Assembly: GCA_942491955.1 (NCBI GenBank)
Contig: CALOCV010000018.1
Location: 1 to 57,213 of the forward strand
DNA length: 57,213 bases
Source: CALOCV01 sp942491955
Lineage (GTDB): Bacteria > Chlamydiota > Chlamydiia > Chlamydiales > CALOCV01
Reading direction: 5' to 3'
Part shown: positions 1-9,783 of the stretch, piece after piece
Layout: every line of letters starts with the position of its first letter
Numbering within the stretch: the first letter of the stretch is position 1
The notes under the pieces: model-generated
Database searches by the model: none
Seen by the model: only the letters and a program-made list of their open reading frames with translations
What the model was told of the DNA's origin: nothing
Position numbers and translations under genes: made by a program

Positions 1-620
1 ACATACCAAATCGGAAGGGCACGATCGTATTTTCCCCGTTGAATCAATGATTCGGCACAGGCAATCCATTCTTTCTCTTCTTCAGTAAAAGGGGTTTTTT
101 TTTTCTTTTTTTTTCCCTCCTTTTTCTTTTCCTTGGGTTTTTCTTGTTGAGCCAAAAGAGCTTTCTCCGCACGAGCAAGGCCTTCTTTGGCGTCTTTATA
201 ATCTGGAGCACTCTTCAAGATCGTGGAAAATCCCTCTTTGGCTTGCTGAAAATGACCAAGGCGGTGATAGGAGAGGGAGAGGAAGAGGAGAATATCGACA
301 TCGTCCGGCCTTTCTTCATGAGCTTGTTTTAAGTAGGGGAGGGCTTCTTCTGTGCGATTTTGCCTGAACAAATTTCTTCCCAAACGATAGAGAAATACTG
401 GATTGTCGGGCTTTTCCTTAAGCCGTTCTTGCCAAAGCGGCTCAGCAGCGCGGTAGTTTTCCTTTTGCTCTAGCTCTTCCGCCTCATTTTCTAGGGAGAT
501 CATTTGCAATTTTTCTTTTTTTTCCGTATGACCCGTTTCTTGCGCAAACAGAGAAAAAAAGATCACCGTAGAAAGACAATAAACGGAAAAAAAGAGAATG
601 TGTTGTCGAACAAGAAACAA
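1..620 (-). CDS. Exported TPR-repeat protein, 3' end cut off by the window
   Basis: Reading the minus strand from a TTG at 618-620 gives an open frame of about 206 codons that runs off the left edge. The start has an AAGGA ribosome site about 7 nt upstream. The first ~27 residues are a hydrophobic signal peptide ending near FSLFAQ. The rest has helical tetratricopeptide character: spaced A/G/Y/P positions such as LYRLGRNLFRQ, ALPYLKQAHEERPDD and LSYHRLGHFQQAKEGF, with roughly 34-residue periodicity. A Lys-rich linker (KEKEKKEGKKKKKK) follows near residue 170, then another TPR-like helix pair. TPR proteins are scaffolds, so the role cannot be stated. It is transcribed divergently from the regulator at 714. 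Confidence 0.7.
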   Translation of the reverse strand, partial: MFLVRQHILFFSVYCLSTVIFFSLFAQETGHTEKKEKLQMISLENEAEELEQKENYRAAEPLWQERLKEKPDNPVFLYRLGRNLFRQNRTEEALPYLKQAHEERPDDVDILLFLSLSYHRLGHFQQAKEGFSTILKSAPDYKDAKEGLARAEKALLAQQEKPKEKKKEGKKKKKKTPFTEEEKEWIACAESLIQRGKYDRALPIWY

Positions 621-713
621 TATATTTTCCTTAAACAATCAAAGAGACTATTCCGTGTACCATAAATATGTTTTTTTTGCGAAGAGGGAGAAGAAAGAAA
701 GGACAATCATTTG

Positions 714-3134
714 ATGGATCGGATCATTCTCTACCAGTTTTCTCAGGAAGAGAGCCACCTCTTCTTTACCTTAAAGGATTTGTTTGGTGTTGATGTTGTT
801 GCCATCTCCACATTAGAAAAAGCAGAAAAAGAGTTGAACGAGGAGGGAATCGCCGCTTTTGTTTGGAAGGAGGGAGATGATGAAAACGAAAAAAAATTGC
901 AACAAACCTTGTCACAGGTAGAAAAAACGTTTCCTCTTGTATTATTTACTCCCCACTTCGATCAGATTGACACTTTTGTTCAAGCCAAAGAGAAAGGGAT
1001 GGATTATGTTCTTCCCTGGCCTCCCACAAAAGAGGTTGTTAGTGCTTTATTTCGACAACTCTTTCAACCTAAATCTGCTCCATTAACCGTGCCCGAAGAA
1101 CTCCTCACGCGTTATCGAGAATCAGTAATCGATAAGATCAAAACACTCAATGACAGTTTTTATCGGTTTGCTGAAGAAGGAGGTAAACAGGAGCTCTTTG
1201 AAGCAAAAAAAGAGATCCATAAATTGAGCGGAAGTGCAGCACCTTATGGCTTTCCCGAAGCGGGAAGATGGTGCAAAGAGGAGGATATCTCACTCAGTCG
1301 ATGGATTGATATACGGGTTCCTTCCAATCATCGAAAAGAGATTGCTGAAGAATTATTTACCTTCCTGCGACAACTGAAACTCGCTTTCCAAAACATTACC
1401 CTTACAGAATCGGTGATTGTTCAAGAAATTCCCGTGTTTCCTGTAAAAAATGTGCAAGAAAAAACAGCAGAAAAAAAGCATACGGTCGTTCTTCTCTCAG
1501 AAGATATGGCACTCATCCAGCATTTCCAGCAAGTAGCCAAAGAAAAAAGAGTCTCACTGCTCATAGAGACCGATATCAAAATGGGTATACAGGCGATTAA
1601 AGAGGGAGAGGGAGTATATGTTATTATCGATGATTTTTTCCCTTTAGCCAATGTCTCTGGAATGGATGTTGTCAAAACCGTGCGGAAAAATGCACAAGAA
1701 CGCTTTGTTTCGATTGGATATCTAACGATCGAGGAAAATTTTCTCGGAAAATTAGATGGCCTAAAACAGGGAATCCACTTCTTTTTCCACAAACCCCTAT
1801 CGACAACAAATATCGAAGACGGGCTAGAGCGCCTCATTTCACAAGAACAGGAAGAAAAATTTCGCGTCTTGATCGTTGATGATGACCCAGAAATCAGCTT
1901 GCTCGTAAAAAAATACCTTGAAGAGTTGGGAATCGAAGTGCGCTATGTCAGCGACGAAACATCCATTTTAAAGGAACTAGAAGATTTCTCTCCCCATATT
2001 CTATTGCTTGACCTGACATTTCCCGAACACGATGGGTGGGAATTATTCGACGTCATCCGAAGCGATATGCGTTTTGATCAACTCGCTATTCTTATTTTCA
2101 CCGTCGATAGTCGACCAGAGACCTTGGAAAAGGCGTACGAAGAAGGGTGCGATGGTTTCATTCTTAAATCCTATACAAAAAGCCATATCCAAAAAAGAGT
2201 CCTTGCTATTGCTGAACGGTTCCGTTCATTAGGGATTCTCAACCAAAAAGAAATTTTAACAGGTCTTTCGCGCCCTGCCCGTTTTTCCCAATTTCTTCAC
2301 CACTTTCTTATCAATCGCGAACCAGAAGGAGATGTAGCGGGCGTCTTGCTCATAGAAATCTTCTCCCACGAATCCCTAGAACAAACGTTTGGAAGGGGAA
2401 AATTTCGCGATCTCATTCTTCTAGCTTCCCAAATTCTTCAGGAAGTGTGCAAAGAAGCTATCCAAGGTTTTTACGACGGGGAAGGTAAATTTGGGTTTTT
2501 TTTTGAAGAGATTCATGGAGGAAAGTTAGAATATTTATTTAATGCATTTCTCCATAAATTGCGGAACGAAGGCACCTCCATATTCTCTTTTAAGGATCGC
2601 ATCATGTGGTGGGGCGGAGCTGTACTCTTCTCTCCACAAGAATATGATGAGAAAAAAATCCTCTTCACGGCAAACCAAGCTCTTCAAGAGGCAAAAGAAT
2701 CGGGAGAGGAGCGTTGCATGATTCGTCGTTTGTATCCCATAGAAAAAGATTTCGGAGCCGAAACAACAGTTATCATCATCGATGACGATGAAAATTTAAC
2801 GAATATTTTAATAGATATGTACCAAAAGATCGGTTTGTCAACGATTGTCTTCCATTCGGGTATTGAAGGGATTCGATATTTTTCTGGAAAACAGCAACTC
2901 AATCCAAAAACATTACTCATTCTCGATCGCATCCTTCCCGATATGGATGGCATACAAATCCTACGAGCCATCCGACAAAAATTCCCCAAAGGTTATAAAG
3001 TTATTTTTCTCTCTTCACTCTCGCAAGAAAAGGATGTGTTGGCAGGTTTGCAGGAAGGTGCTGTCGACTATTTAACAAAACCCTTTAGTACCGAAATATT
3101 GCTACAGAAAAGCTTGGATCTACTGAGAGGTTAG
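714..3134 (+). CDS. Multi-receiver signalling protein with Hpt and degenerate GGDEF domain
   Basis: About 806 aa. Order (numbering from the TTG at 711): a degenerate receiver-like fold (1-118); an Hpt domain (about 127-225) with phosphorylatable His170 in HKLSGSAAP; a receiver with acidic pair D307/D308; a receiver (384-505) with VDDD and phospho-acceptor D434; a GGDEF-like region (510-680) whose signature is replaced by YDGEGKFGFF near 588-597, so cyclase activity is unlikely; and a final receiver (684-806) with D739 and the conserved K790-P pair. It is probably a phosphorelay hub with no output domain recognisable to me. AAAGGA at 698-703 serves either TTG 711 or ATG 714. It is followed directly by the HEAT and GT2 genes, so it probably controls them. 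No histidine kinase is in the window. Confidence 0.85.
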   Translation: MDRIILYQFSQEESHLFFTLKDLFGVDVVAISTLEKAEKELNEEGIAAFVWKEGDDENEKKLQQTLSQVEKTFPLVLFTPHFDQIDTFVQAKEKGMDYVLPWPPTKEVVSALFRQLFQPKSAPLTVPEELLTRYRESVIDKIKTLNDSFYRFAEEGGKQELFEAKKEIHKLSGSAAPYGFPEAGRWCKEEDISLSRWIDIRVPSNHRKEIAEELFTFLRQLKLAFQNITLTESVIVQEIPVFPVKNVQEKTAEKKHTVVLLSEDMALIQHFQQVAKEKRVSLLIETDIKMGIQAIKEGEGVYVIIDDFFPLANVSGMDVVKTVRKNAQERFVSIGYLTIEENFLGKLDGLKQGIHFFFHKPLSTTNIEDGLERLISQEQEEKFRVLIVDDDPEISLLVKKYLEELGIEVRYVSDETSILKELEDFSPHILLLDLTFPEHDGWELFDVIRSDMRFDQLAILIFTVDSRPETLEKAYEEGCDGFILKSYTKSHIQKRVLAIAERFRSLGILNQKEILTGLSRPARFSQFLHHFLINREPEGDVAGVLLIEIFSHESLEQTFGRGKFRDLILLASQILQEVCKEAIQGFYDGEGKFGFFFEEIHGGKLEYLFNAFLHKLRNEGTSIFSFKDRIMWWGGAVLFSPQEYDEKKILFTANQALQEAKESGEERCMIRRLYPIEKDFGAETTVIIIDDDENLTNILIDMYQKIGLSTIVFHSGIEGIRYFSGKQQLNPKTLLILDRILPDMDGIQILRAIRQKFPKGYKVIFLSSLSQEKDVLAGLQEGAVDYLTKPFSTEILLQKSLDLLRG

Positions 3135-3135
3135 T

Positions 3136-4170
3136 GTGCACGCTGAAGAAATCATCCTATGGGTCGGTTTTATTGAGTATGTATTTTTAGCTTTCTTTTT
3201 AATTTTTGTTGTTAGTTTTAAATGGGTATTAGACCGGAAAATTGAGAGAGATGCCAGAAAAAAAAAGGAATTAATACAATTTTTTTCGAAGAAAGTAACC
3301 GACAATTTCTCTAATCGAGAAGAGGAGCTTCCCCTCAAGAGTTCTCCCCATATCCTTTTAGAAGCTCTTGAAGAATTTCAACGAATATTTCTCAATGAAC
3401 AGTGGCAAGACTATTGTGCCTATATCTTTCAATGCCACCTTGTTGTATATGCAAAGCAGTGGAGTAAAAGCCGTTTTTGGATCCGAAGGAATCGTGCGGC
3501 ACGCATTTTTTTGCTTGAACCAAGAGAAGAACAGAGTCCTTATTGTCTTCCCCTTTTGACCGATTCCAGTTTTTATATTCGCTCTCTTGCAGCTTTCTGG
3601 GCCATGCGCGTGGGAACCCTTTCCACGATTCAAGCATTTTTCGAACAAATGGCCAAAGAAAAAGAGACTCTCCACTACGCCTATTGTCAAGCCGCTTCCG
3701 ATATTTCTTATGCAACCTATCAACACATTTTCATTCTCTATCAAAAAACGGAAAATCCCATGATCCAATGCTGCATTTTACAAGTTATCGGAAAGAAAAT
3801 TACAACAGACCATATCGATCTCATCGAAAAAGATCTCTACAATAAAACCCCCTGTGTGCGGTGTTTTGCCATCAAATGGCTCGCCAAACATTATGGAGAA
3901 AGAGTAAAAAAACATTTGCGCCAATTGGTTTATGATTGCACTGAATGTGTGAGGGAAACGGCAATCCAACGCCTTGGTAAAGAAAAACAAATAGAAGATC
4001 TTCCGATTTTTGAACGCGCTTTGAGCGATCCTTGTGGTTCTGTACGCTTTGCCGCTGCGCAAACATTGCGAAATTGGGGGAATGTTGGGATGCAAATACT
4101 CGAAAAACAAGACCCTATTAAAAATAAAGAGGCCTACCATATCGCACGCTTTGCATTAACCATGCCATAA
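3136..4170 (+). CDS. Membrane-anchored HEAT-repeat protein
   Basis: 344 aa from a GTG one base after the upstream stop, so translation is probably coupled. One N-terminal transmembrane helix (about residues 5-33) is followed by a basic stretch (DRKIERDARKKK), implying a cytoplasmic body. The body consists of paired helices typical of HEAT repeats, clearest at 190-330: motifs like PCVRCFAIKWLAKHYGE, CVRETAIQRLGK and SVRFAAAQTLRNWGN each show the V-R-x-x-A pattern. HEAT proteins act as protein-binding scaffolds. Its place between a receiver-domain protein and a membrane glycosyltransferase suggests it links signal to polysaccharide synthase; that is inference. I do not recognise the specific gene. 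Confidence 0.75.
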   Translation: MHAEEIILWVGFIEYVFLAFFLIFVVSFKWVLDRKIERDARKKKELIQFFSKKVTDNFSNREEELPLKSSPHILLEALEEFQRIFLNEQWQDYCAYIFQCHLVVYAKQWSKSRFWIRRNRAARIFLLEPREEQSPYCLPLLTDSSFYIRSLAAFWAMRVGTLSTIQAFFEQMAKEKETLHYAYCQAASDISYATYQHIFILYQKTENPMIQCCILQVIGKKITTDHIDLIEKDLYNKTPCVRCFAIKWLAKHYGERVKKHLRQLVYDCTECVRETAIQRLGKEKQIEDLPIFERALSDPCGSVRFAAAQTLRNWGNVGMQILEKQDPIKNKEAYHIARFALTMP

Positions 4171-4191
4171 TACCAATGGAAAGAAGATTGT

Positions 4192-5595
4192 ATGCCATTT
4201 TTCTCACAACCATCCATCCTCATTCTTCAGCACATCATCTTAGTCTATTTTCTTTGGATCAATGCGTTTTATCTCATGCAGTTGATTGTCAGTTGGTGTG
4301 TTATCCTTAGACGACAAAAAATCATCGAGGAGAAAAGTCTTGTCTATTTTCTCAAATCCGAAGGGCTCCCGTCCGTCGGTTTTGTCGTTCCTGCTTGGAA
4401 CGAAGCAGAGCATATCGTTTTGATGGTGGAGACCCTTCTGAATATACCCTATCAAGAGAAACGGATCATTGTCGTTAATGATGGTTCGACGGATGAAACC
4501 ATGAACTATCTGCGAAAAAGTTTTCATCTCACCCCTGTTCATGGCTTGTATTGGGAAAAAATCCCAACACAGCCCGTTACGGGTTTTTATCAAAGCATGA
4601 ACCACCCTCAGCTCGTTGTCATCGAAAAATTGAATGGAGGGCGAGCTGATGCTATTAACGTGGGCATCAATGCAAGTAATACGGATTTTCTGTTGACGAC
4701 TGATGCTGATACTCTCATCGATGGGATCGAACTCAGCCGAATGATGCGCTATATGCTCACACAACCGGAAATCCGGGCTTTTGGATCAACGGTGCGCATA
4801 TCCAACAATTGTGAGGCTCACTTGCGAGGGATCGTTCGTGTACGCTATCCAGATAATTGGCTTGCTGGGATACAAGTCGTTGAATACATCCGCGCTTTTC
4901 TCGTAGGGAGGCAAGGATGGGAACTCTTTGGCGGACCCTTTATCCTTTCAGGAGCTTTTTCGTTTTATCATACCGAAGATCTCCAACAACTGGGAGGATT
5001 TGATCCAAAAAGTTTTGGCGAAGACATGGATATGACCTGTCGGTTCAAAGCCTACATGAAAGAGAACAAAAAGGATGCAAGAACTGGTTTTGTCCCAGAA
5101 CCTATGGCATGGACAGAAGTGCCAGAAACTGTCAAAAGTCTTGTTTGCCAAAGAGAACGTTGGCAGATTGGGCTATTACAGGTCTTGTGGAAGATGAAAC
5201 GGCTTTTCTTCAATCCCCGTTATGGTGCTCTTGGAATGGTTGTTTATCCTTTCTATTTTTTTGGAGAGGCTCTATCTCCCATCGTGGAATTCTTGGGATA
5301 TGGTCTCATCGTTACCGCGTTTGTTTTAGGCATATCGCCAACATGGATTCTCTATTTTTTGTTGATTACTTGGGGATTTACAACCTTTCTCAATGTCGCA
5401 TGTCTCTTACTAGAACTTGTCTGTTTCAATAAATATGAAAAATGGTCCGATATCGGCAAACTCGTTTTTTATTCCATCATCGAAAATTTTGGCTTTCGCC
5501 AGATTACTATTTGGGCACGCTTACGCGGTACCTACCTCTATTTTTTTGGAAAATATCAATGGGTGCACATGGAGAGAAAAGGTTTTAAGAAGTAG
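4192..5595 (+). CDS. Processive membrane glycosyltransferase, family 2 (PgaC/BcsA-like)
   Basis: 467 aa. An N-terminal hydrophobic segment (9-40) precedes a GT2 domain: VVPAWNEAEH (65-74), nucleotide-binding VNDGS (95-99), metal-binding DAD (171-173), the acceptor/base motif GEDMD (276-280) and QRERW (320-324), the QxxRW signature of processive enzymes. Further membrane helices lie at about 346-377 and 383-413. This architecture matches poly-N-acetylglucosamine and cellulose-type synthases, which polymerise a UDP-sugar and extrude the chain across the inner membrane. The sugar cannot be told from sequence. No outer-membrane export partner or deacetylase is seen here. It is third in the row with the receiver and HEAT genes (21-bp gap), presumably one operon. 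Confidence 0.85.
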   Translation: MPFFSQPSILILQHIILVYFLWINAFYLMQLIVSWCVILRRQKIIEEKSLVYFLKSEGLPSVGFVVPAWNEAEHIVLMVETLLNIPYQEKRIIVVNDGSTDETMNYLRKSFHLTPVHGLYWEKIPTQPVTGFYQSMNHPQLVVIEKLNGGRADAINVGINASNTDFLLTTDADTLIDGIELSRMMRYMLTQPEIRAFGSTVRISNNCEAHLRGIVRVRYPDNWLAGIQVVEYIRAFLVGRQGWELFGGPFILSGAFSFYHTEDLQQLGGFDPKSFGEDMDMTCRFKAYMKENKKDARTGFVPEPMAWTEVPETVKSLVCQRERWQIGLLQVLWKMKRLFFNPRYGALGMVVYPFYFFGEALSPIVEFLGYGLIVTAFVLGISPTWILYFLLITWGFTTFLNVACLLLELVCFNKYEKWSDIGKLVFYSIIENFGFRQITIWARLRGTYLYFFGKYQWVHMERKGFKK

Positions 5596-5638
5596 CTCTC
5601 TTGATGGGAAATAAGAAAAATTTTACGATGATTGCGAA

Positions 5639-6936
5639 ATGGAATTTTGGGGAATCGATCCACTTCTGAGCCTGTATGCCATTGTGGCTTTTACCGTCAT
5701 CGGCATCATTCTTGCTGCCTTGATTCTCGTCACAAGAGCGAAACTCGTCAAAAGCGACGAATGCGAGATACGCATCAATGATGATGCATCGTTGACCATT
5801 CAAGCACCTGGTGGGGGGACCCTACTTTCGGTTTTAACGAGCAATAGTATTCCCATTCCTTCACCATGTGGAGGCAAAGCGACATGCAAGCAGTGCAAAG
5901 TGCAGGTCATTGAAGGAGCCGATCCTCCTCTACAAACCGATATCGATACCTTTACCAAAAAGAATCTCAAAGAGGGGTGGCGTCTCTCTTGCCAGTCAAA
6001 GTTGCGACACGATCTCCATCTCCATGTCGACGAACACGCTCTTGGCGTCAAGCAATGGACGGCGAAGGTCATCAGCAATGAAAATGTTGCTACCTTTATC
6101 AAAGAGCTCGTTGTCGAAGTTTCCGAAGAAATTCCCTACCGGTCTGGAGGGTATTTGCAGTTTCATGTCCCTCCCTTTGAAACCAATACCAATGATTGGA
6201 AAAGCACCACAGATCCTATTTATTACGAAGATTGGGAAAAATTCCATATGTTTGGGAAAGCGATCCCATTTAACGACTTGCCCAAACCTCCTAACGAAGT
6301 AATCCGTGCCTACTCCATGGCATCCTATCCAGAAGAGGGGAAGCGTTTGCTGTTCAATATTCGCATCGCAACACCACCTTTTGTCAATGGAAAGCTCTCT
6401 GAGACTATCCCTTGGGGAATCTGTTCGGCATACACATTTTCTCTCAAACCCGGCGATGAAATCACCCTATCAGGACCCTATGGAGAATCATTTATGATTG
6501 AGGACAATCGCGATCTCTATTTCCTCATCGGTGGTGCCGGCTCTTCCTTTGGCAGAAGCCATATCATGCATCTCTTTCGCAGCGAGAAGACAAAACGCAA
6601 TGTCGAACTCTGGTATGGAGCACGCTCTTTAAAAGAAAATATCTATCAAGAAGAATACGAACAGCTCGACAAAGAATTTCCCAATTTTCGTTACCACCTT
6701 GTCCTATCAGAACCCCTTCCCGCAGATATGGAACAAGGATGGCCCAAAGATGACCCCATCAAAACCGCCTTTCTTTACAAGGCTTTTGAAGAGGGGTGTT
6801 TAAAAAAGCTCGAATATCCCGAAGATGCGCTGTATTATGTATGTGGACCACCCATGCATAATAAAAGTGTGATGAAACTCCTCGATGACTACGGCGTTCA
6901 AGAGAGAGTATTGTCCTTGACGATTTCGGAAGTTAA
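5639..6936 (+). CDS. nqrF: Na+-translocating NADH:quinone reductase subunit F, with a 1-nt frameshift near the 3' end
   Basis: NqrF takes electrons from NADH into the Na+-pumping NQR complex through FAD and a 2Fe-2S cluster. Seen: one N-terminal TM helix (9-33), ferredoxin cysteines C77, C83, C86 and C118, the flavin motif RAYSMAS from 223, and the NAD(H) loop GGAGSSFGRSH (298-308). The uninterrupted frame runs to 6982 with an unrelated tail. The conserved family ending SIVLDDFGS is present one frame over, stopping with TAA at 6934-6936 immediately before the nadE ATG. The frame switch falls in the AGAGAGAG run at 6901-6908, where one base appears to be missing. I therefore end the gene at 6936. 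Decay or sequencing error cannot be separated here. The other nqr genes are not in the window. Confidence 0.9.
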
Positions 6937-8562
6937 ATGCGCATTCTCGTTGCTCAAATCAATTCTACTGTTGGTGATCTAAAGGGGAATCAAAAAAAAA
7001 TTCTCTCATCAATTGCTACAGGAAAAAAAAATCGCGTCGATCTGATCCTCTTTCCTGAGCTTGTTGTGACGGGGTATCCTCCTGAAGATTTTCTTTTTTT
7101 ACCCCACTTCCTCGATGAAGTCGATAGAACCATCAATGCTATGGTTCAAGCAACGGATGGTATCATCGCCATCATTGGAACACCTCGGCGAGAAGGAAAG
7201 TTTCTTTTTAATAGCGCCGCTATCATCCAAAATCGACAGATCCTTGGTTATCACGACAAAGTTCTCCTTCCCACTTACGATGTCTTTAGTGAACGGAGGT
7301 ATTTTCATCCCGGAAAGGAGCGGATGCATTTATGGGAATTGAATGGGAAGAATATCGGCATCACGATCTGCGAAGATATCTGGGCGCACACTCCCGATAT
7401 CGTTCCTGCGACCTATCTCTATAATCCCGTTGAAGAATTAGCCACCCAAAAACCCGATCTCGTACTCAACCTTTCTGCCTCTCCTTTTAGCGATGTCAAA
7501 ACGCTCAGGCGATACCACATTTGTCGCCATGCCGCGCAAACACTGCATTGCCCCTTGATTCTGTGCAATCAAGTAGGGGGGAACGATAGCCTTCTATTCG
7601 ACGGTTATAGTCTCTTTCTCAATGATCGAGGCGATCTTATTGGAAAAGCGGCGGGTTTTACTGAAGAGGATTGGATTATCGATACTGACATCCCTCCTGG
7701 CCCCTGTCGCGTTCCTGAAGAGAATATCGAAGAAATTTTTCGCGCTCTCGACATGGGTGTCCGCGACTATTTCCACAAATCGGGCTTTATGAAAGCGTGT
7801 TTTGGTCTTTCTGGTGGAATCGATTCGGCTGTTATTGCCGCCATTGCAAAAGAAGCTCTTGGGAAAGAGAACCTTCTCGGTCTCATCCTCCCTTCCCGTT
7901 ATACGCCTTCTTCTAGTATTGAAGATGCTTATGCTGTTGCAAAAGCCCTAGAGATAGAAACCAAAGAGTTATCGATCGAATCTCTTTTTTCCGAAAGCCT
8001 CCAGCAGCTCACCCCACACTTTGCAGGAAAAAAAGAAGATATCACAGAAGAAAATCTCCAATCCCGACTCCGCGGCCTACTCCTCATGGCCTTTGCCAAT
8101 AAATTCCACATGCTCGTCCTCAATACTGCCAACAAGAGTGAGCTCGCTATGGGGTACGGCACCCTTTACGGCGATATGGTAGGTGCTCTTGGCATCATCA
8201 GCGATGCCACCAAGGGGCAGGTCTATCAGCTTGCCGAGTACATCAACCGTGACCAAACCATCATTCCTCGATCGATTTTAGAAAAAGCCCCTTCGGCCGA
8301 GTTGCGCCACCACCAAAAGGACGTCGACGAACTCCCTCCGTACCCCATTGTCGATGCCGTCCTGGAACACTACGTCGTTCATCACAAGAGTCCTGAACAA
8401 ATCGCCAAAGAGTGTCAATTCCCTCTTTCCACCGTTCAAGATCTCGTTCACCGCATCCATAGAAACGAATACAAACGGCGCCAAGCCCCTCCAGCCTTGC
8501 GCATCTCAGAGAAATCCTTCTCTATTGGCAGACGTTTCCCCATCGTCCAGCATTGGGTCTAA
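6937..8562 (+). CDS. nadE: Glutamine-dependent NAD+ synthetase
   Basis: 541 aa, the usual length of the two-domain enzyme. It makes NAD+ from deamido-NAD+, ATP and glutamine. The N-terminal nitrilase-type glutaminase has the Glu-Lys-Cys triad: E41 in FPELVVTGYP, K108 in YHDKVLLP and C145 in TICEDIW. The C-terminal synthetase has the PP-loop SGGIDSA (292-298), followed by NKSELAMGYGTLYGD. ATG 6937 directly follows the repaired nqrF stop (TAAATG), so the two genes are probably co-translated. Complete and apparently intact. Confidence 0.95.
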   Translation: MRILVAQINSTVGDLKGNQKKILSSIATGKKNRVDLILFPELVVTGYPPEDFLFLPHFLDEVDRTINAMVQATDGIIAIIGTPRREGKFLFNSAAIIQNRQILGYHDKVLLPTYDVFSERRYFHPGKERMHLWELNGKNIGITICEDIWAHTPDIVPATYLYNPVEELATQKPDLVLNLSASPFSDVKTLRRYHICRHAAQTLHCPLILCNQVGGNDSLLFDGYSLFLNDRGDLIGKAAGFTEEDWIIDTDIPPGPCRVPEENIEEIFRALDMGVRDYFHKSGFMKACFGLSGGIDSAVIAAIAKEALGKENLLGLILPSRYTPSSSIEDAYAVAKALEIETKELSIESLFSESLQQLTPHFAGKKEDITEENLQSRLRGLLLMAFANKFHMLVLNTANKSELAMGYGTLYGDMVGALGIISDATKGQVYQLAEYINRDQTIIPRSILEKAPSAELRHHQKDVDELPPYPIVDAVLEHYVVHHKSPEQIAKECQFPLSTVQDLVHRIHRNEYKRRQAPPALRISEKSFSIGRRFPIVQHWV

Positions 8563-8600
8563 AAATCCCATCTCCAGACAAATTTGCTTATTTATTTTGT

Positions 8601-9518
8601 TAACCCAAGTTCAGAAGTCTTACTCGGAGAAATCTGAAAACTTATGCATATTCGGCACTACATCTTGATTGTTACAAGATGATTTTACGAGTGCCAAGAA
8701 TCTGAGGAGATATGCCTAAAGCAAAATATAGATCTATCTGTTCCCCTCCAGCTCTAAGGTAGGGGCACTTTGCCTTGCTGACACTACGTAAAAATATTGA
8801 TGTTTCCTAAGCCAGGCCAGATTTTCTTCAGTTGCTATTCCAGCGTCTAGGATGATGGTGGGCTTGAGTAAGGTTTGGTGTGCGCTGAGACTTCGAATTA
8901 TTTCTTCAAGTGTGCTCGGTTCTGTTGCATTCCCAGGCAGAATAGAGGTTCTATGCAAAAAACCGTGTTCATTCATAACAAGACCCAGTGTCACTAACCG
9001 ACAATCATTTCTTTTTTCCTTATCGTTCTTTGAAGCAGATAGGCGATGTATTATTTGCGATGCATACTGCTGCGCAAGATGTTGAATGTGTTTTGCATGG
9101 GGTATCAAAAGTTGCTCATTTGTAAGGATATCAGAAATGCATTGAGCTAGTTGAGTATGTTCATGTTCAGGTAAGCCAAAATCCGCTCCCATGTAGAGAA
9201 TAATACGTTGTCTCGGACCGCGTTCAGTACGCACAGATTCCACTAAGTGGTATGCAGAATATGTCTTACCGGTAATTCGGTCTTTTTTTTGTGGTTCTTT
9301 TGATAAACATGATTGGATATTAGAAAACATCGATTTGCAAGAGAATAAAAAGTACAAATATAATAATTTTCAGGTACTACAAAGTAGGCTAAAAACCAGA
9401 TCTACCTAAAAATGAATAACTTACAGAAAATTGCAGTTTGCGTGAAAAATCGATAACTATATGAATATCAATAAATTATAACGAATAGGTCAACCAAGCT
9501 GTCTCTGAACTTGGGTTA
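8601..9518. mobile_element. Insertion sequence remnant with 15-bp terminal inverted repeats
   Basis: TAACCCAAGTTCAGA at 8601-8615 is exactly mirrored by TCTGAACTTGGGTTA at 9504-9518. Between the ends lies a minus-strand transposase piece (8734-9357). The total length of 918 bp is about half that expected of a complete element of this transposase type, so much of the interior is gone. No target-site duplication is obvious. It sits between nadE and the AAA+ ATPase gene. Confidence 0.8.
8734..9357 (-). pseudogene. Transposase fragment, IS1634/IS4-like DDE type
   Basis: 207 aa. Readable parts resemble the N-terminal and early catalytic region of IS1634-type transposases: an N-terminal strand with YHLVESVRTERGPRQR, then LGLVMNEHGFLHRTSILPGN and TIILDAGIATEEN, which contains a catalytic Asp. 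Family members are typically more than 500 aa. Here the segment before LGLVMNEHG is too short, suggesting an internal deletion, and the C-terminal catalytic Glu region is absent. Non-functional remnant inside the 15-bp repeats. Confidence 0.75.
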
Positions 9519-9641
9519 GGGAAACAGCTGTTTCCTAGTTTAAAATGGGGGTAGACTCAGTGCGAAATGAAGCTTTTTTTTAGGATAAGTCATTCCTAGA
9601 ATGGTCAAGAGAGCACTCAGAAAACTGGAGGCATTGCAAAT

Positions 9642-9680
9642 AATCCCCAAATCATCATTTTTATGATTTGGGGATCTTTT
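9642..9680 (+). terminator. Stem-loop plus T-run before the AAA+ ATPase gene
   Basis: ATCCCCAAATCAT (9642-9654) pairs with ATGATTTGGGGAT (9663-9675), a perfect 13-bp stem, followed by CTTTTTATT. It could stop transcription arriving from the nadE/IS side and isolate the following ATPase gene. Confidence 0.6.
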
Positions 9681-9697
9681 TATTGCTTATATTTTTG

Positions 9698-9730
9698 ATC
9701 CCAAAACTGACATTTTGTCGATTTTGGGAT
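9698..9730. promoter_or_regulatory. Dyad ATCCCAAAA-N15-TTTTGGGAT, left flank of AAA+ gene
   Basis: ATCCCAAAA at 9698-9706 and TTTTGGGAT at 9722-9730 are perfect inverted arms with a 15-nt spacer, ending 53 bp before the ATPase ATG. The same arms with the same 15-nt spacer recur just after the gene at 11240-11272. This looks like a paired operator or an element boundary. Confidence 0.5.
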
Positions 9731-9783
9731 TTATTTTATTTCCAACTTCTCGTATTATGTAATCATTTAACCAGGATAAGAAG

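Noticed and set aside
5585..5803. Minus-strand frame over the nqrF start
   Set aside because: Antisense shadow of nqrF.
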